From Planctomycetota bacterium (GTDB lineage Bacteria > Planctomycetota > Uabimicrobiia > Uabimicrobiales > Uabimicrobiaceae): DNA of 39,897 nucleotides. Location of the stretch: the NCBI GenBank assembly GCA_029260735.1, contig JAJDCR010000156.1, positions 1-39,897 of the forward strand. Reading direction: 5' to 3'. Below the pieces are notes generated by a model. That model was not told the DNA's origin. It saw nothing but the letters and a program-made list of their open reading frames with translations, and searched no databases. Position 1 is the first letter of the stretch; the number at the start of each line of letters is the position of its first letter. The translations under genes and the position numbers were made by a program. This document shows positions 22,701 through 34,700 of the stretch, piece after piece.

Positions 22701-25700
22701 GAAAAATGGATTTTTAATACAAATCAAAGTAGCTTTGTTGGCGCCCAGACTACTTTGAATCTAAGGGAAAAAATAGAATTATTTCTACGACAAATAATTT
22801 CCGAGCAAATCCAAAAAAAGATGGATCAAATTGAAAAAGATACTCCATTTTTTGAACTTGGTCTAAGCTCTTTTGGAGTAGTGGCCCTAGTCAAGAAAAT
22901 CGAAAATTTTCTCTCTAAAGAACTGTCGCCTACTCTATTATTTGAATATGTTACCCTAACAAACTTAGGAAAGTACCTCGAAGAAAACTATTTCTCTTCA
23001 TTTGAAGCCATGACTGTGACAAAAAAGGAAGAGGAAAGGGAAGAGGAAAGGGAAGAGGAAAATAAAAAGGAAAGGGAAGAGGAAAATAAAAAAGGTAGAA
23101 TTTCTATGGGAAAAAGAAAAGATATCCCCAGGAAAAGATTACTTTCTGAAGAACAAAAAGGGCTATGGGCCTTGCAAAAAATTTATCCTGAGATAGGTGT
23201 TTATAATTGCCCTCTTTGCTTTAAGTTTTTTCACGAAGTAAATATATCTCTATTTGAGGAAGCTTGTTTTTTTCTAGCCAAGCAGCATCCTATTTTGCAA
23301 ACAGTGATCCAGGAAGAAAATGGACAAGTCTACCAAACCATAGACACTTCTCGGCCCATTTCTATTTTTAAAGAAGATCTTTCTCTGCTCAAACCTGACA
23401 AAGTCACTTTATGGTTAGAAGAAAAATCTAAAGAACCTTTTTCCTTGGAAAAAGATTCTCTGCTCCGAGTTCATCTGATCAAGCGCTCTCAAAAAGAAAC
23501 TATCGTTCTCTTCACTATTCATCACCTTATTTTTGATGGTGGTTCTGTTCTCCCTTTTCTGAAAACTCTCTTTTCTTTCTATCAGGGATTGTCGAGAGGA
23601 AAAGTTCCTTCTTTTCCCCTTTCCAAGAAGAGTTATGACGACTTTATCATAGAACAAACGGAAATCTTAGAGAGCAAAGAAGGAGAGCGACGTTTATCTT
23701 ATTGGAGAGAACAACTAAGAGAACCTTTCCTTCCTTTAGAATTTCCGACGGATTTTCCTCGTCCATTAAAACAAAATTTCTCTGGGAGAACCTGTCAATA
23801 TACAACGGGTTCTGAGTTAACTACTCAAATAAGAGAGTTTTCCCAAAGCAACTCCTGCTATCTATCTACCTTATTTTTAGCTGTGTTTAAATTACTTCTC
23901 CACCGCTATACCAGAGAGGAAAAAATTACCATAGGGATGCCCTTTGAGGGAAGAAGAGAGAGAGAGTATCAGTCCCTTATTGGTTTCTTCATTAACATGA
24001 TTCCCATTAGAAGTGTTTTGCGAGAAAACACTTCCTTTATGTCCTTTCTAAAAGAATTACAAGGTACTATTGTCGGAGGAATGGCCCACTCTTATCCTTT
24101 TGCCACTCTTCTTCGAGATTTACAGGTTCCTCTTTCTCCCAGCTACAGTCCTATTTTTCAAGTGGGTTTTTTCTATCAAAACTTTTCCGGGAGGGAAGAA
24201 CTATCCTCTCTAACGAGCCAATATGAAAATCTTTCTATTGAGATGATGCCCCAAATATCCCAAGAAGGAGAGTATGAAATTGTTCTGGAAGTTACAGAAG
24301 AAGAAAGAGAGTTTACCTTAAACCTGAAATACAATCCCCATTTGTATAAAGAGAGTACCATTTATAGATTCTTAGAGCATTACGGCAATTTGTTGAACGA
24401 AGTTCTTCAAGCTCCAGAACAATCTCTGGGAGAGTATTCTTTCTTGTCAGAAGCGGAAAAGAAAACCTTATTGGTTCATTGGAATCAAACCAGGGAAGAC
24501 TATCCCAAAGATCTTTGTTTTTATGAACTTTTTACCCAGCAGGCCAAAAAAAGCCCGGATGCTATTGCTGTAGTCTGTCGAGAAAAAACTCTGACTTATA
24601 AAGAACTGGATCAAAAAAGCACTATCCTAGCCAAGTATTTACAAGGAAAAGGAATCGAAAAAAATCAGCTCGTGGCCATCTGCGTCGATCGTTCGCTAGA
24701 AATGATTATAGGATTACTTGCTATCCAAAAATCCGGCGGTGCCTATGTTCCTTTAGATCCTAGCTATCCTCAAAAACGATTAAGTTATATGTTAGAAGAT
24801 AGCCAAGCCCAGGTTCTTTTGACCCAAGAAAAGATAGAGAATTCCATCCCAGAAGTTGTCCGCTCTATCCAAAAGAGAAAAATCGAGAAAAAAGTCCTTA
24901 TTGTTTCTATTGATAAAGAGTGGGAAGAAATTGAAAAATTTGCCCAGCCAGCGAAACTAAAAAAAGAAGGACTAAAAAAAGAAGGGCTAAAAAAAGAAGG
25001 ACAAGCCATAGATTTAGCCTATGTCATTTATACCTCCGGCAGTACAGGAAACCCCAAAGGAGTGAAAATTTCTCATCGTTCTTTGCTAAACTTTTTGTGC
25101 TCTATGAAAGAACTTTTGAAAATCACTGCTAAAAATCGTTTTTTAGCGGTGACCACTTACTGTTTTGACATTGCCGGTTTGGAGTTATACCTCCCTTTAC
25201 TGGTGGGAGCAGAGCTTAAAATTTCTAGTGTAGAAGAGCAAAAAGAACCTCAAAAATTACTGGCCTCTATTCGAAAATATAAACCCACGATGATGCAAGC
25301 AACACCGGTGACATGGAAACTGCTCTTTGAAATGGGATGGAAAAACGAAGAAGGAATGAAAATTCTTTGCGGGGGAGAAGCTCTTCCAGCCCATTTACAG
25401 AAAAAATTTAACCAAATAAATTGTCAAGCTTGGAACTTGTTTGGTCCAACGGAAACAACTATCTGGTCTACTCTCCAAAAAATTAATGGTGAGTATCCTA
25501 TCACCATTGGCAAACCTATTGCCAATACTCAAGTTTATATTGTCGATGCTAAAGAAGAGCTAGCTCCTATCGGGAATGCAGGTGAACTTTGGATTGGAGG
25601 GGATGGGGTTGCCCAAGGATATTGGAATCGTCCTGAGCTGACAAAAGAAAAATTTGGGCCCAATCCTTTTAGAGAAGATCCTGACTCCCGAATCTATAAA

Positions 25701-28700
25701 ACAGGAGATCTTGCTCGTTGGCTTGAAAATGGCACCATCGAATATTTAGGCCGCTTAGACCAGCAAGTTAAGCTCCACGGATTTCGGATTGAACTCCCAG
25801 AAATCGAAAGTCTACTGAACTCTCATCCAGAGATTCAAGAATCGGTTGTTGTCTTGCAAGAAAGTCCTTCTTCTCGCCTTATTGGATACTATATTCCTTC
25901 TGCAAAGGTTGCTAAAGCAAAGCTCTCTTCGCAAGAACTACAAACATTTTTGGAAGACAAATTACCAGAATATATGGTTCCTTCTTTTTGCTTAGCTATC
26001 GACCAATTTCCTCTGACTCTCAATGGAAAAATCGATCGCAAACATTTAGCGGCCCAAAAAATTGAAGTGAGGGAAAAGCCCCTAAACGATTCTAGGGAAC
26101 CTGTGATTTTAAGATCAGAAACAGAAGAAAATCTTCTAAAACTGTGGGAAGAAGTCTTGCAAGTAGAAGGCGTTGGAATCCATGATCGTTTCTTGGAATT
26201 AGGAGGAAATTCTGTTTCCATAGTTACTTTGGCCAGAAAAATTCAGGAGAAATTTTCTCTTAACTTCTTACCGGCAAATTTGTTCAAATACAATACTGTG
26301 CGCTCTATTAGTCAGTACATTATAGAAAATAGCTCTCCTCAAGAAACTAAACTAGCTCCTTTTGTATTGTCCGACAAAAAAGAAGAACCTCTGGAAAACT
26401 CTTTCCCCTATCCTAGCTATTATAAGGATAGTTTGGCTATCATCGGAATTTCCTGTAATTTCCCCGGCGCACCGGATCATTGGCAATTTTGGAGAAACCT
26501 CCGAGAAGGAAAAGAAAGTATTCATTTCTTATCGAAAGAAGAACAGGAAAAATACTCTTTACCCCAAAGTATTTTTGATAACCCTAACTACATTGCCATT
26601 AATGTCGGAATAGAGGAAAAAAATCTATTTGATCCTTTGTTTTTTAATATTTCTCCTGGCAATGCCTGTTTGATGGACCCGCAATTTCGTATGCTCTTAA
26701 CTCATTCTTGGCAAGCGATTGAGGACGCGGGTTATGTTGCTGATAAGATTCCCAAAACGAGTGTTTTTATTTCGGCCAGCAATAATTTTTATAGCTCTCT
26801 TTCTCAAAAGATTTCCTCGGGAAGTCCAGTCATGGAAAATGCCGATGAATATGTGGCTTGGATTTTGGCCCAAGGGGGAACCATTCCCACGATGATCTCT
26901 TATCAATTGGGCTTGACAGGGCAAAGTGTTTTTATGCACTCCAATTGCTCTTCTGCTTTAACTGCTTTGAGCTCTGCTTATCACAGCTTGCAGTCGAAAG
27001 AAGTGAACTATGCTCTCGTCGGGGCCGCGAGCCTCTCGGCTTCCTTAAACCTAGGATACATATATCAACCAGGCCTAAATCTTTCTAGCGATGGTCATTG
27101 TAAGACCTTCGATGCCCATGCCGATGGAATGGTCTCTGGCGAAGGGGTCGGAGTCATTTTACTCAAACGAGCCATAGATGCCATTGAAGAGGGAGACCAT
27201 ATCTATTCTCTTATCCGTGGTATCGGAGTCAATAATGATGGTTCCGACAAAGCGGGATTTTATGCTCCCAGCGTCAAGGGACAGTCCTCTCTTATCCAAG
27301 GGGTTCTGGAAAAAACCCAAGTTCATCCTAACTCCGTTGGATACGTAGAAGCGCATGGTACTGCAACCGCCCTAGGAGATCCCGTAGAGTTGATGGCCTT
27401 ATCGGAAGCTTACCAAGAACATACCACCCAAAAGCAATTTTGCGCAATTGGATCGGTAAAACCTAATATTGGGCATTTAGATACTGTGGCTGGACTGGCT
27501 GGTTGTATCAAAGTAGCCTTGAGTCTGTATCATAGAGAAATCCCTCCTTCGATTAACTATAGCAAGCCCAACCCTCAAATAGATTTTAAGCAATCTCCTT
27601 TTTACGTTAACCAAAAATTAAAGAAATGGTCCGAGGAGAGTTTCCCAAGGAGAGCTGCTCTCAGTTCTTTTGGGATTGGAGGAACCAATACTCATGCCAT
27701 TTTAGAAGAGTATAAAGCAGGTTCAAGTCATGAGAGAGGAATAGTAAGCAAAAGAACAACACCTTACTTGGTTCCTTTATCCGCTAAAAAAGAGAGTAAT
27801 CTTAAAGAATATGCGAAAAAATTTATCCCATTCCTAGAACCGTGGATAAACTTACCCGAAGAGCAAGATAAAAAGCAACTACAAAGTCTTGCTTATACTT
27901 TACAAATCGGTCGAAAAGCAATGGAGAGCCGAGCAATATTTATCGTCTATACAAGCGAGGAATTGATCGGCCAACTGCAGTCTTTTCTAAAAGGCAAAAA
28001 AGAAGAAACCTATTTTTCAGGTAATTATCATCGGAAAATTAATGAGATAGTTTCCTTAGAAGAGGATGAAGATGGGCAAAAATTAATCGACAAATTAGTG
28101 GAACAATGGATGGAAAAAGGAAAGTTCAAAAAATTAGCTAAAATGTGGGCTAGTGGAATGAATATAGATTGGAAATTACTCTATCCTAAAATCACTGCGC
28201 AACGCATGAGTCTTCCAACCTACCCTTTTACGAAAGAGCGCTATGAGCTAGAAAATGTGAAAAAGCAATTTACTGCTGACAAAGCAAAATCACATCTCCC
28301 TATGATTCATCCTCTCCTTCATGAAAATACTTCTCATTTAGCAGAGCAAAGATTCACCTCTAGCTTTACAGGGAGAGAGTTTTTCTTAAGCGATCACCAG
28401 ATAAAGGGAAGGAAAGTTTTACCTGGAGTCAGCTATCTGGAAATGGCAAGAGTGGCTGTAGAAAAAGCATCGGAAGAACAAAAAGAAGGAACAATTCGAC
28501 TGAAAAATATAGTTTGGGTTCAGCCACTTTTTGTCAATGAACCTGCCCATAGCTCTGGTAAAAAAGTCCATATTGGATTACTCGAAGAAGATAGTGGAGA
28601 AATTCGCTATGAAGTATATACGAAGGAAAAGGAAGAAGAAACTTTACATTCTCAAGGCATAGCAGAGTTTAAGATAGTAGAGAACTCTCCTCGCTTTGAT

Positions 28701-31700
28701 ATTAAGAAACTCCAGTCTCAGATGAGCCAAGGGGTTTTAAAGGCCGAGACTTGCTACCAAGCATTTCAAAATGCAGGAGTGGATTATGGCCCTGCTTATC
28801 GAGGAATTGTCGAAATTTATCAAGGGAAAGAACAAGTTTTAGCTAAAATCTCTCTTCCTTCTTCGATTCAAAATACCGAAAGGGACTATCTTCTTCATCC
28901 AGGTTTGATGGACAGCGCTCTTCAATCCGCCATTGGTCTGATCCTAAATTCTCCTTTCCCCCAAGACGAGGGCAAAGAATCTCCCCAGATCGGTCTTCCT
29001 TTTGCTCTAGAGTCTCTAGATATACTGGGAGCTTTCACAAGACAAATGTATGCCTGGATACGTTACTCTGCTCAGAGTAAACCAGGAGGCAAAATGCAAA
29101 AGTTAGACATCGACCTCTGCGATGAACAGGGAAATGTTTGCCTTCAAATGAAGGGATTTTCTTCAAGAGTATGGGTAGATAAGGCTACTTCTAAACCTGA
29201 ACGCTTATTGCAAAAACTACAAACGAAGACGAACCTTACTTCAAAAATAATAAAAAGAGAAACTACTGTCTTCCATTCGAACTCAAAAACCCTAGAAGAA
29301 AAAGTAAAGCAGTACTTGAAAAAAGAGTTTTCTTCCATATTAAAACTTCCCTCTCATGAAATTGATGAGACGACGTCTTTTGAAAAATATGGTATGGATT
29401 CGATTCTGGCTATAAATCTGACCAATCAGCTAGAGAAGACCTTAGGCTCTCTCCCGGTGACACTGTTTTTTGAATACCAAACCATCGAAGAGCTAACTCC
29501 TTACTTGATCGAATCACACAAACCTAAATTAATTTCTCTTCTAGGAAAGCAGAACTCAGAATCCAGAATCCAGAATCCAGAATTTAAAAATCAGAACTCA
29601 GAATCCAGAATTCAGAATCTAGAATCCAGAATTCAGAGTGCAGAACCTAGAATTCAGAAATCTTCCTCTAAGAGACGGCGGTTTTCAGGTTTGGCCACAA
29701 CTAACACTAAAAATACTTCTCCAGGAGTATTGGATATTGCGATCATTGGATTGAGCGGGCGCTATCCGCAATCAGTAAATATAGAAAAATATTGGAAGAA
29801 CCTAGAAGATGGCCAAGATTGTATAACCGAAGTGCCCCAGGAGAGATGGAACTGGAGAGATTATTTTAGCGAAGATCGGACAAAAGCAGGTTTCCACTAC
29901 AGTAAGTGGGGAGGCTTTATGGAAGGTGTTGATGAATTTGATCCTTTATTCTTTAACATTTCTCCCCGAGAAGCAGAGTACACCGATCCTCAAGAGCGCT
30001 TATTCTTAGAGCATGTCTGGATGGCGATGGAAGATGCCGGTTATACTCGGCAAAGCTTGCAGATAGACCAAGGTAAAGATTACCAAGGAGAGGTCGGGGT
30101 TTATGCTGGTGTTATGTATGGAGAATACCAACTCATCGGTGCCGAAGAGAGTTTAAAGGGGAACCGCATGGGCTTTGCGGCAACTCCTGCCAGCATTGCC
30201 AATAGAGTTTCTTATTGCTTAAATCTACATGGACCCAGTATGACAGTGGACACAATGTGTTCTTCTTCTTTAACGGCGATTCATTTGGCTTGCCAAGATT
30301 TAAAATACGGCCGAACAGATTTAGGCATAGCCGGTGGGGTCAATATTTCCATTCATCCGAATAAATATCTAATGCTTAGTGGAGGACAATACATCTCGAC
30401 GAAAGGGCATTGTGAAAGCTTTGGAGAAGGTGGAGATGGCTATATTCCAGGAGAAGGTGTCGGGGCAGTCATTTTAAAACGCTTGTCAGAAGCGGTTACT
30501 GACCGCGACCATATCTATGGAGTTATCCAAGGTAGTGCAATAAACCACGGAGGAAAAACTCATGCTTATAGTGTCCCTAATCCAAAAGCACAGCGTAGCG
30601 CGATTGAAAGAGCCCTTTTTGAGTCGAAAATTGATCCATGCCATATCAGCTACATTGAAGCGCATGGCACAGGCACTAAACTGGGAGATCCGATTGAAAT
30701 TGCTGGCTTAAGCCAAGCCTTCGCAAAATATACAAGAGAGAAAGAATTCTGCCGCATAGGTTCGGCTAAATCAAATATCGGTCATTGCGAAGGGGCTGCT
30801 GGAATTGCTGGGTTAACTAAGGTACTTTTACAAATGAAATACCAAAAAATAGTCCCCTCTCTCCATTCTTCTAACTTGAATCCCAATATTGATTTTGCCA
30901 ACACCCCTTTTGTGGTTAACCAAGAACTTAGGGATTGGAAGCGTCCCATTATAGAAGGACAAGAGATTCCTCGCATTGCCGGAGTTTCTTCCTTTGGAGC
31001 GGGAGGGAGTAATGCCCATTTGCTGATTAAAGAATATGAATACCTAGAAAAGGCATCGATAACAAGCGGTTTTAACTCTTCTTTCATCGTTCCTTTGTCC
31101 GCAAGAACAAAAGAACAATTATGGAAACATGCAGAGAATTTACGGAATTTCCTAAAAAGTCATGCTCATCAAAAAGATCGCCAAGAAGACTATATCTGTG
31201 CTTTATCTCTTAGCCAAGTCAATCTAGCTAATCTCTCCTATACTCTACAAGTCGGACGAGAGGCCATGGAACAACGCATGGGTTTCATTGTTGCTTCTAT
31301 AGACGAATTAGAAGAAAAGCTGGAGGAATTGTTGTCCGGAAAAGAAAACATTGAAGAACACTACCAAGGGCAAGTAAAGAAAAATAAAAAGGCCTTGTCT
31401 GTCTTTACGGCCGATGAGGAACTAGAAGAAGCGATTGAAAAATGGATTCAACGCAAGAAAATTTCCAAACTCCTTGATTTGTGGACGCAAGGGCTAGAGT
31501 TCGACTGGAATAAACTCTACGGAAAAGTTAAGCCAAATCGCATTAGTCTACCGACCTATCCTTTTGCTAAAGAAAGATACTGGATTTCAAGATTAAATGA
31601 AAAAAACAGCGCTCCGCTTTTTTCCAAATCAGAATTAAAGGATGAATTTGAGAAAAATTTTGTTTCTAGGGAAGAGCAGTCGTCGAGAGAGCAAGAAGAG

Positions 31701-34700
31701 AAAAAAAACAAGTCCAAGAGATTGTTGCAAAAATTACTGAGTAAAACAACCACGACAGTAACAGCTGTCGACCCCAAAATACTCTATGAAAAAACTTTAC
31801 CTAAAATCAAAGGGTTACTGAGCGAGGTTATCAAACTTTCGATTTCTAAAATTGATGAAAAGGAAGTTTTGGAAAGTTATGGAATTGATTCTGTCATGAT
31901 TACCGAACTCAATATAAAGTTGATGGAAGTCTTTGGAGGAATATCTACCACCCTTTTCTTTGAATATCAAAATTTAGAAGAGCTAACCGAGTATTTTACG
32001 AAAGAGCACCGGGCTATTTGCTTAGAGTGGACAGGACTCGATAAAGTTCCTTTAAGAATAATCCCAAAAGAACAAAAAAATTCCGAGCTCTCGCAAGCTT
32101 CCTCAGTGCTGTCATCTTTTAAAGCGCCAAAAATAGGTTTGGAAATTCTTGCCCAAGACTTGAATCATAAAACAAAATCTATCGCTATTATTGGAATGAG
32201 TGGAACATATCCCCAAGCAGAATCCTTGGAGCAATACTGGGAAAATCTCAAGTCAGGTAAAGATTGCATCACCGAGATCCCTTTGGAGCGTTGGTCTTTA
32301 GATAACTTCTACCACCCTGACAAAGAAGAAGCCCTGGAACTTGGGAAGAGCTATAGCAAATGGGGAGGATTTGTCGATTCCTTTGCAGAATTTGATTCTC
32401 TATTTTTTAAGATTTCTCCGATAGAGGCTAAGAGCATGGACCCACAAGAGAGATTGTTTCTCCAATTCTCTTGGAAAGCCCTTGAAGATGCCGGATATAC
32501 TCGTAATACTCTCAAAGAGGAATATGAACAGCGGGTGGGAGTTTTTGTCGGAATAACCAAAACAGGATTTAATCTCTATGGGCCACCGCTTTGGGACCAA
32601 GGAGAAAAAACATTTCCCCATACTTCGTTCAGCTCCGTTGCCAATCGCCTCTCTTATTTTCTCAACCTGCGAGGGCCAAGTATGCCCATTGATACGATGT
32701 GCTCTTCATCTTTAACCGCCGTTCATGAAGCCTGTGAGCATATCCACCGGGGGGAATGCACTTTGGCCTTAGCGGGCGGAGTAAATCTATACCTACACCC
32801 TTCGAACTATCTTGTCCTTTGTGCACAACAAATGCTTTCTCAAGATGGCCTGTGTAAGAGTTTTGGAGCGGGAGGAAATGGATTTGTTCCCGGAGAAGGC
32901 GTCGGAGTGGTTTTGTTAAAACCACTGGATCTTGCCCTCAGAGATCAAGATGCTATTCATGCCATAATCCGAGCTACCAATGTGAACCATGGAGGAAAAA
33001 CCAACGGTTACACAGTACCCAATCCTAAAGCCCAATCCCAATTGATTCGCAGTGCTTTAGACAAAGCAGGAATTAACGCACGCGATATTAGCTATATAGA
33101 AGCTCATGGCACCGGAACAAGTTTAGGAGATCCTATTGAAATGACAGGCTTAACCGAGGCCTTTAAGAAGGATACCCAAGACTTGAACTTCTGTAAAATT
33201 GGTTCCGCAAAATCAAATATTGGTCACTTAGAAGCGGCCGCTGGAATTGCCGGATTAACAAAAATTGTTTTACAGATGAAACACCGACAAATTGTCCCGA
33301 GTCTTCATTCTCAGGCTCTCAACCCCAATATAGCCTTCGAGAAAACACCTTTTGTCGTTAATCAAGAATTGACTGATTGGGAAGGCCCAAAGGTTCAGGG
33401 AAAAAAAGTACCACGTTTGGCAGGAATTTCTTCTTTTGGAGCAGGAGGAGCTAATGCCCATGTTATTTTAGAAGAGTACTCTTCTGGCATTAGAAAAACA
33501 GCCCCTCCAGAGCTTCCTCTTCAAACAAACCAGACCGCCATCATTCCTCTTTCTGCCCGAACAAAAAGAGAATTAGAGAGGAGAGTTAGGGATTTATTGC
33601 AGTTTCTTTCTTTTTCTGATTTAGACCGAGAAAAAATTGAGCTAAACTCTCTCGCTTTTACCTTGCAAGTAGGAAGGGAAGCGATGGAAGAAAGGCTTGG
33701 CCTCATAGTAACCTCTCTTTCTGAGCTAAAAGAAAAACTAGAAGAGTTCTTAAAGGGAAATAAAACCATTGATGATTTCTATACAGAAACTGCCCGGCAC
33801 CAGAAAGAGACTTTAGGAAAATTTCTTTCAGATGAAGATTTCCAAGAACTCGTCGGGTCTTGGATCAAGAAAAAGCAAGATGGTAAAATTTTGGATTTAT
33901 GGGTAAAAGGCTTCCCTTTTGATTGGAATAAACTCTATGGACAAGAGAAACCCAAACGTATCCATCTCCCCACTTATCCTTTTGCTAAAGAGAAGTATTG
34001 GCTTTCTGAGTTAAACAACAAAAAGAGTAATATGCTCTTTTCCCAGTCAGACTTTTCTTCTATGATTCACCCTCTCTTACATGAGAATACTTCTGATTTT
34101 TCAGAACAAAGATTTACCTCTTATTTTACAGGAAAAGAATTCTTCTTTAACGATCATCGGGTAAAGGGAGAAAAAGTTTTTCCTGGGGTCGGCTACTTAG
34201 AAATGGCAAGAGCGGCCGTGGAAAAAACCTCCCAAAAGAGAGAAGAAGGAGTTTCTCTAAAACTTAAAGATATCGTTTGGATTCAACCACTTTTTATCGA
34301 TCGGTCCGATGAAAAAAGCAAAAAAGTGCAGATTAGACTATGGGAAGAAGACCATGGCCAAATCTCTTATGAAGTCTATACCAAATCTGAAAAGGAAGAG
34401 GTTATTTTGCACTCCGAAGGTATCGCTGAATTTCATAAATGGGTAGGAGATTCTTTTCGTCTTGACCTGGAGGAACTTAAGTTTCAAATGAATCGAGGAG
34501 TTTTGAAGGGAGAGACTTGTTACGCGGCCTTCAAAGCTTCGGGTATAGACTATGGATTAGCTCACCAGGGAATCGAAGAAATTTACCAAGGAAAAAATCA
34601 GGTTCTGGCAAAGCTATTTCTCCCTTCTACTATTCAAGACACAGAAAATGACTACGTTCTTCATCCGAGCTTAATGGACTGTGCTCTTCAATCGTCCATT

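Larger units (their letters stand above)
20769..23000 (+). other. Module 7: KS-ACP after threonine
   Basis: KS7 (20769-22060) has Cys 21288 in the unusual setting HSNCSSAL, with HGTGT and NIGH intact, so it should extend the Thr-terminated chain by a malonyl unit. It is very similar to KS9, which also follows an NRPS module; such KSs form aminoacyl-accepting clades in trans-AT systems. The post-KS linker ends LPNYPFTRERF near 22600. No reductive domain follows, so the unit should remain a beta-ketone. A short DH-like stub lies at 22662-22715. ACP7 (about 22765-22995) reads LGLSSFG with Ser at 22869 and resembles ACP5. Confidence 0.9.
17200..27715 (+). repeat. Tandem duplication of ACP-C-A-PCP-KS
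   Basis: Copy 1 is about 17200-22060 and copy 2 about 22765-27715. The same landmarks recur at a nearly constant offset: carrier Ser 17310/22869, HHLIFDG 17880/23520, PCP Ser 20547/26211, KS Cys 21288/26946. The C, PCP, KS and ACP sequences are strongly alike (for example EGQKGLWALQKIYPE versus EEQKGLWALQKIYPE), while the A-domain cores that select threonine or glycine differ much more. Confidence 0.85.

Noticed and set aside
20769..23000. Tetramic acid or thioesterase-type release after module 7
   Set aside because: No Dieckmann, TE or R domain is present; the chain passes to the C domain of module 8.
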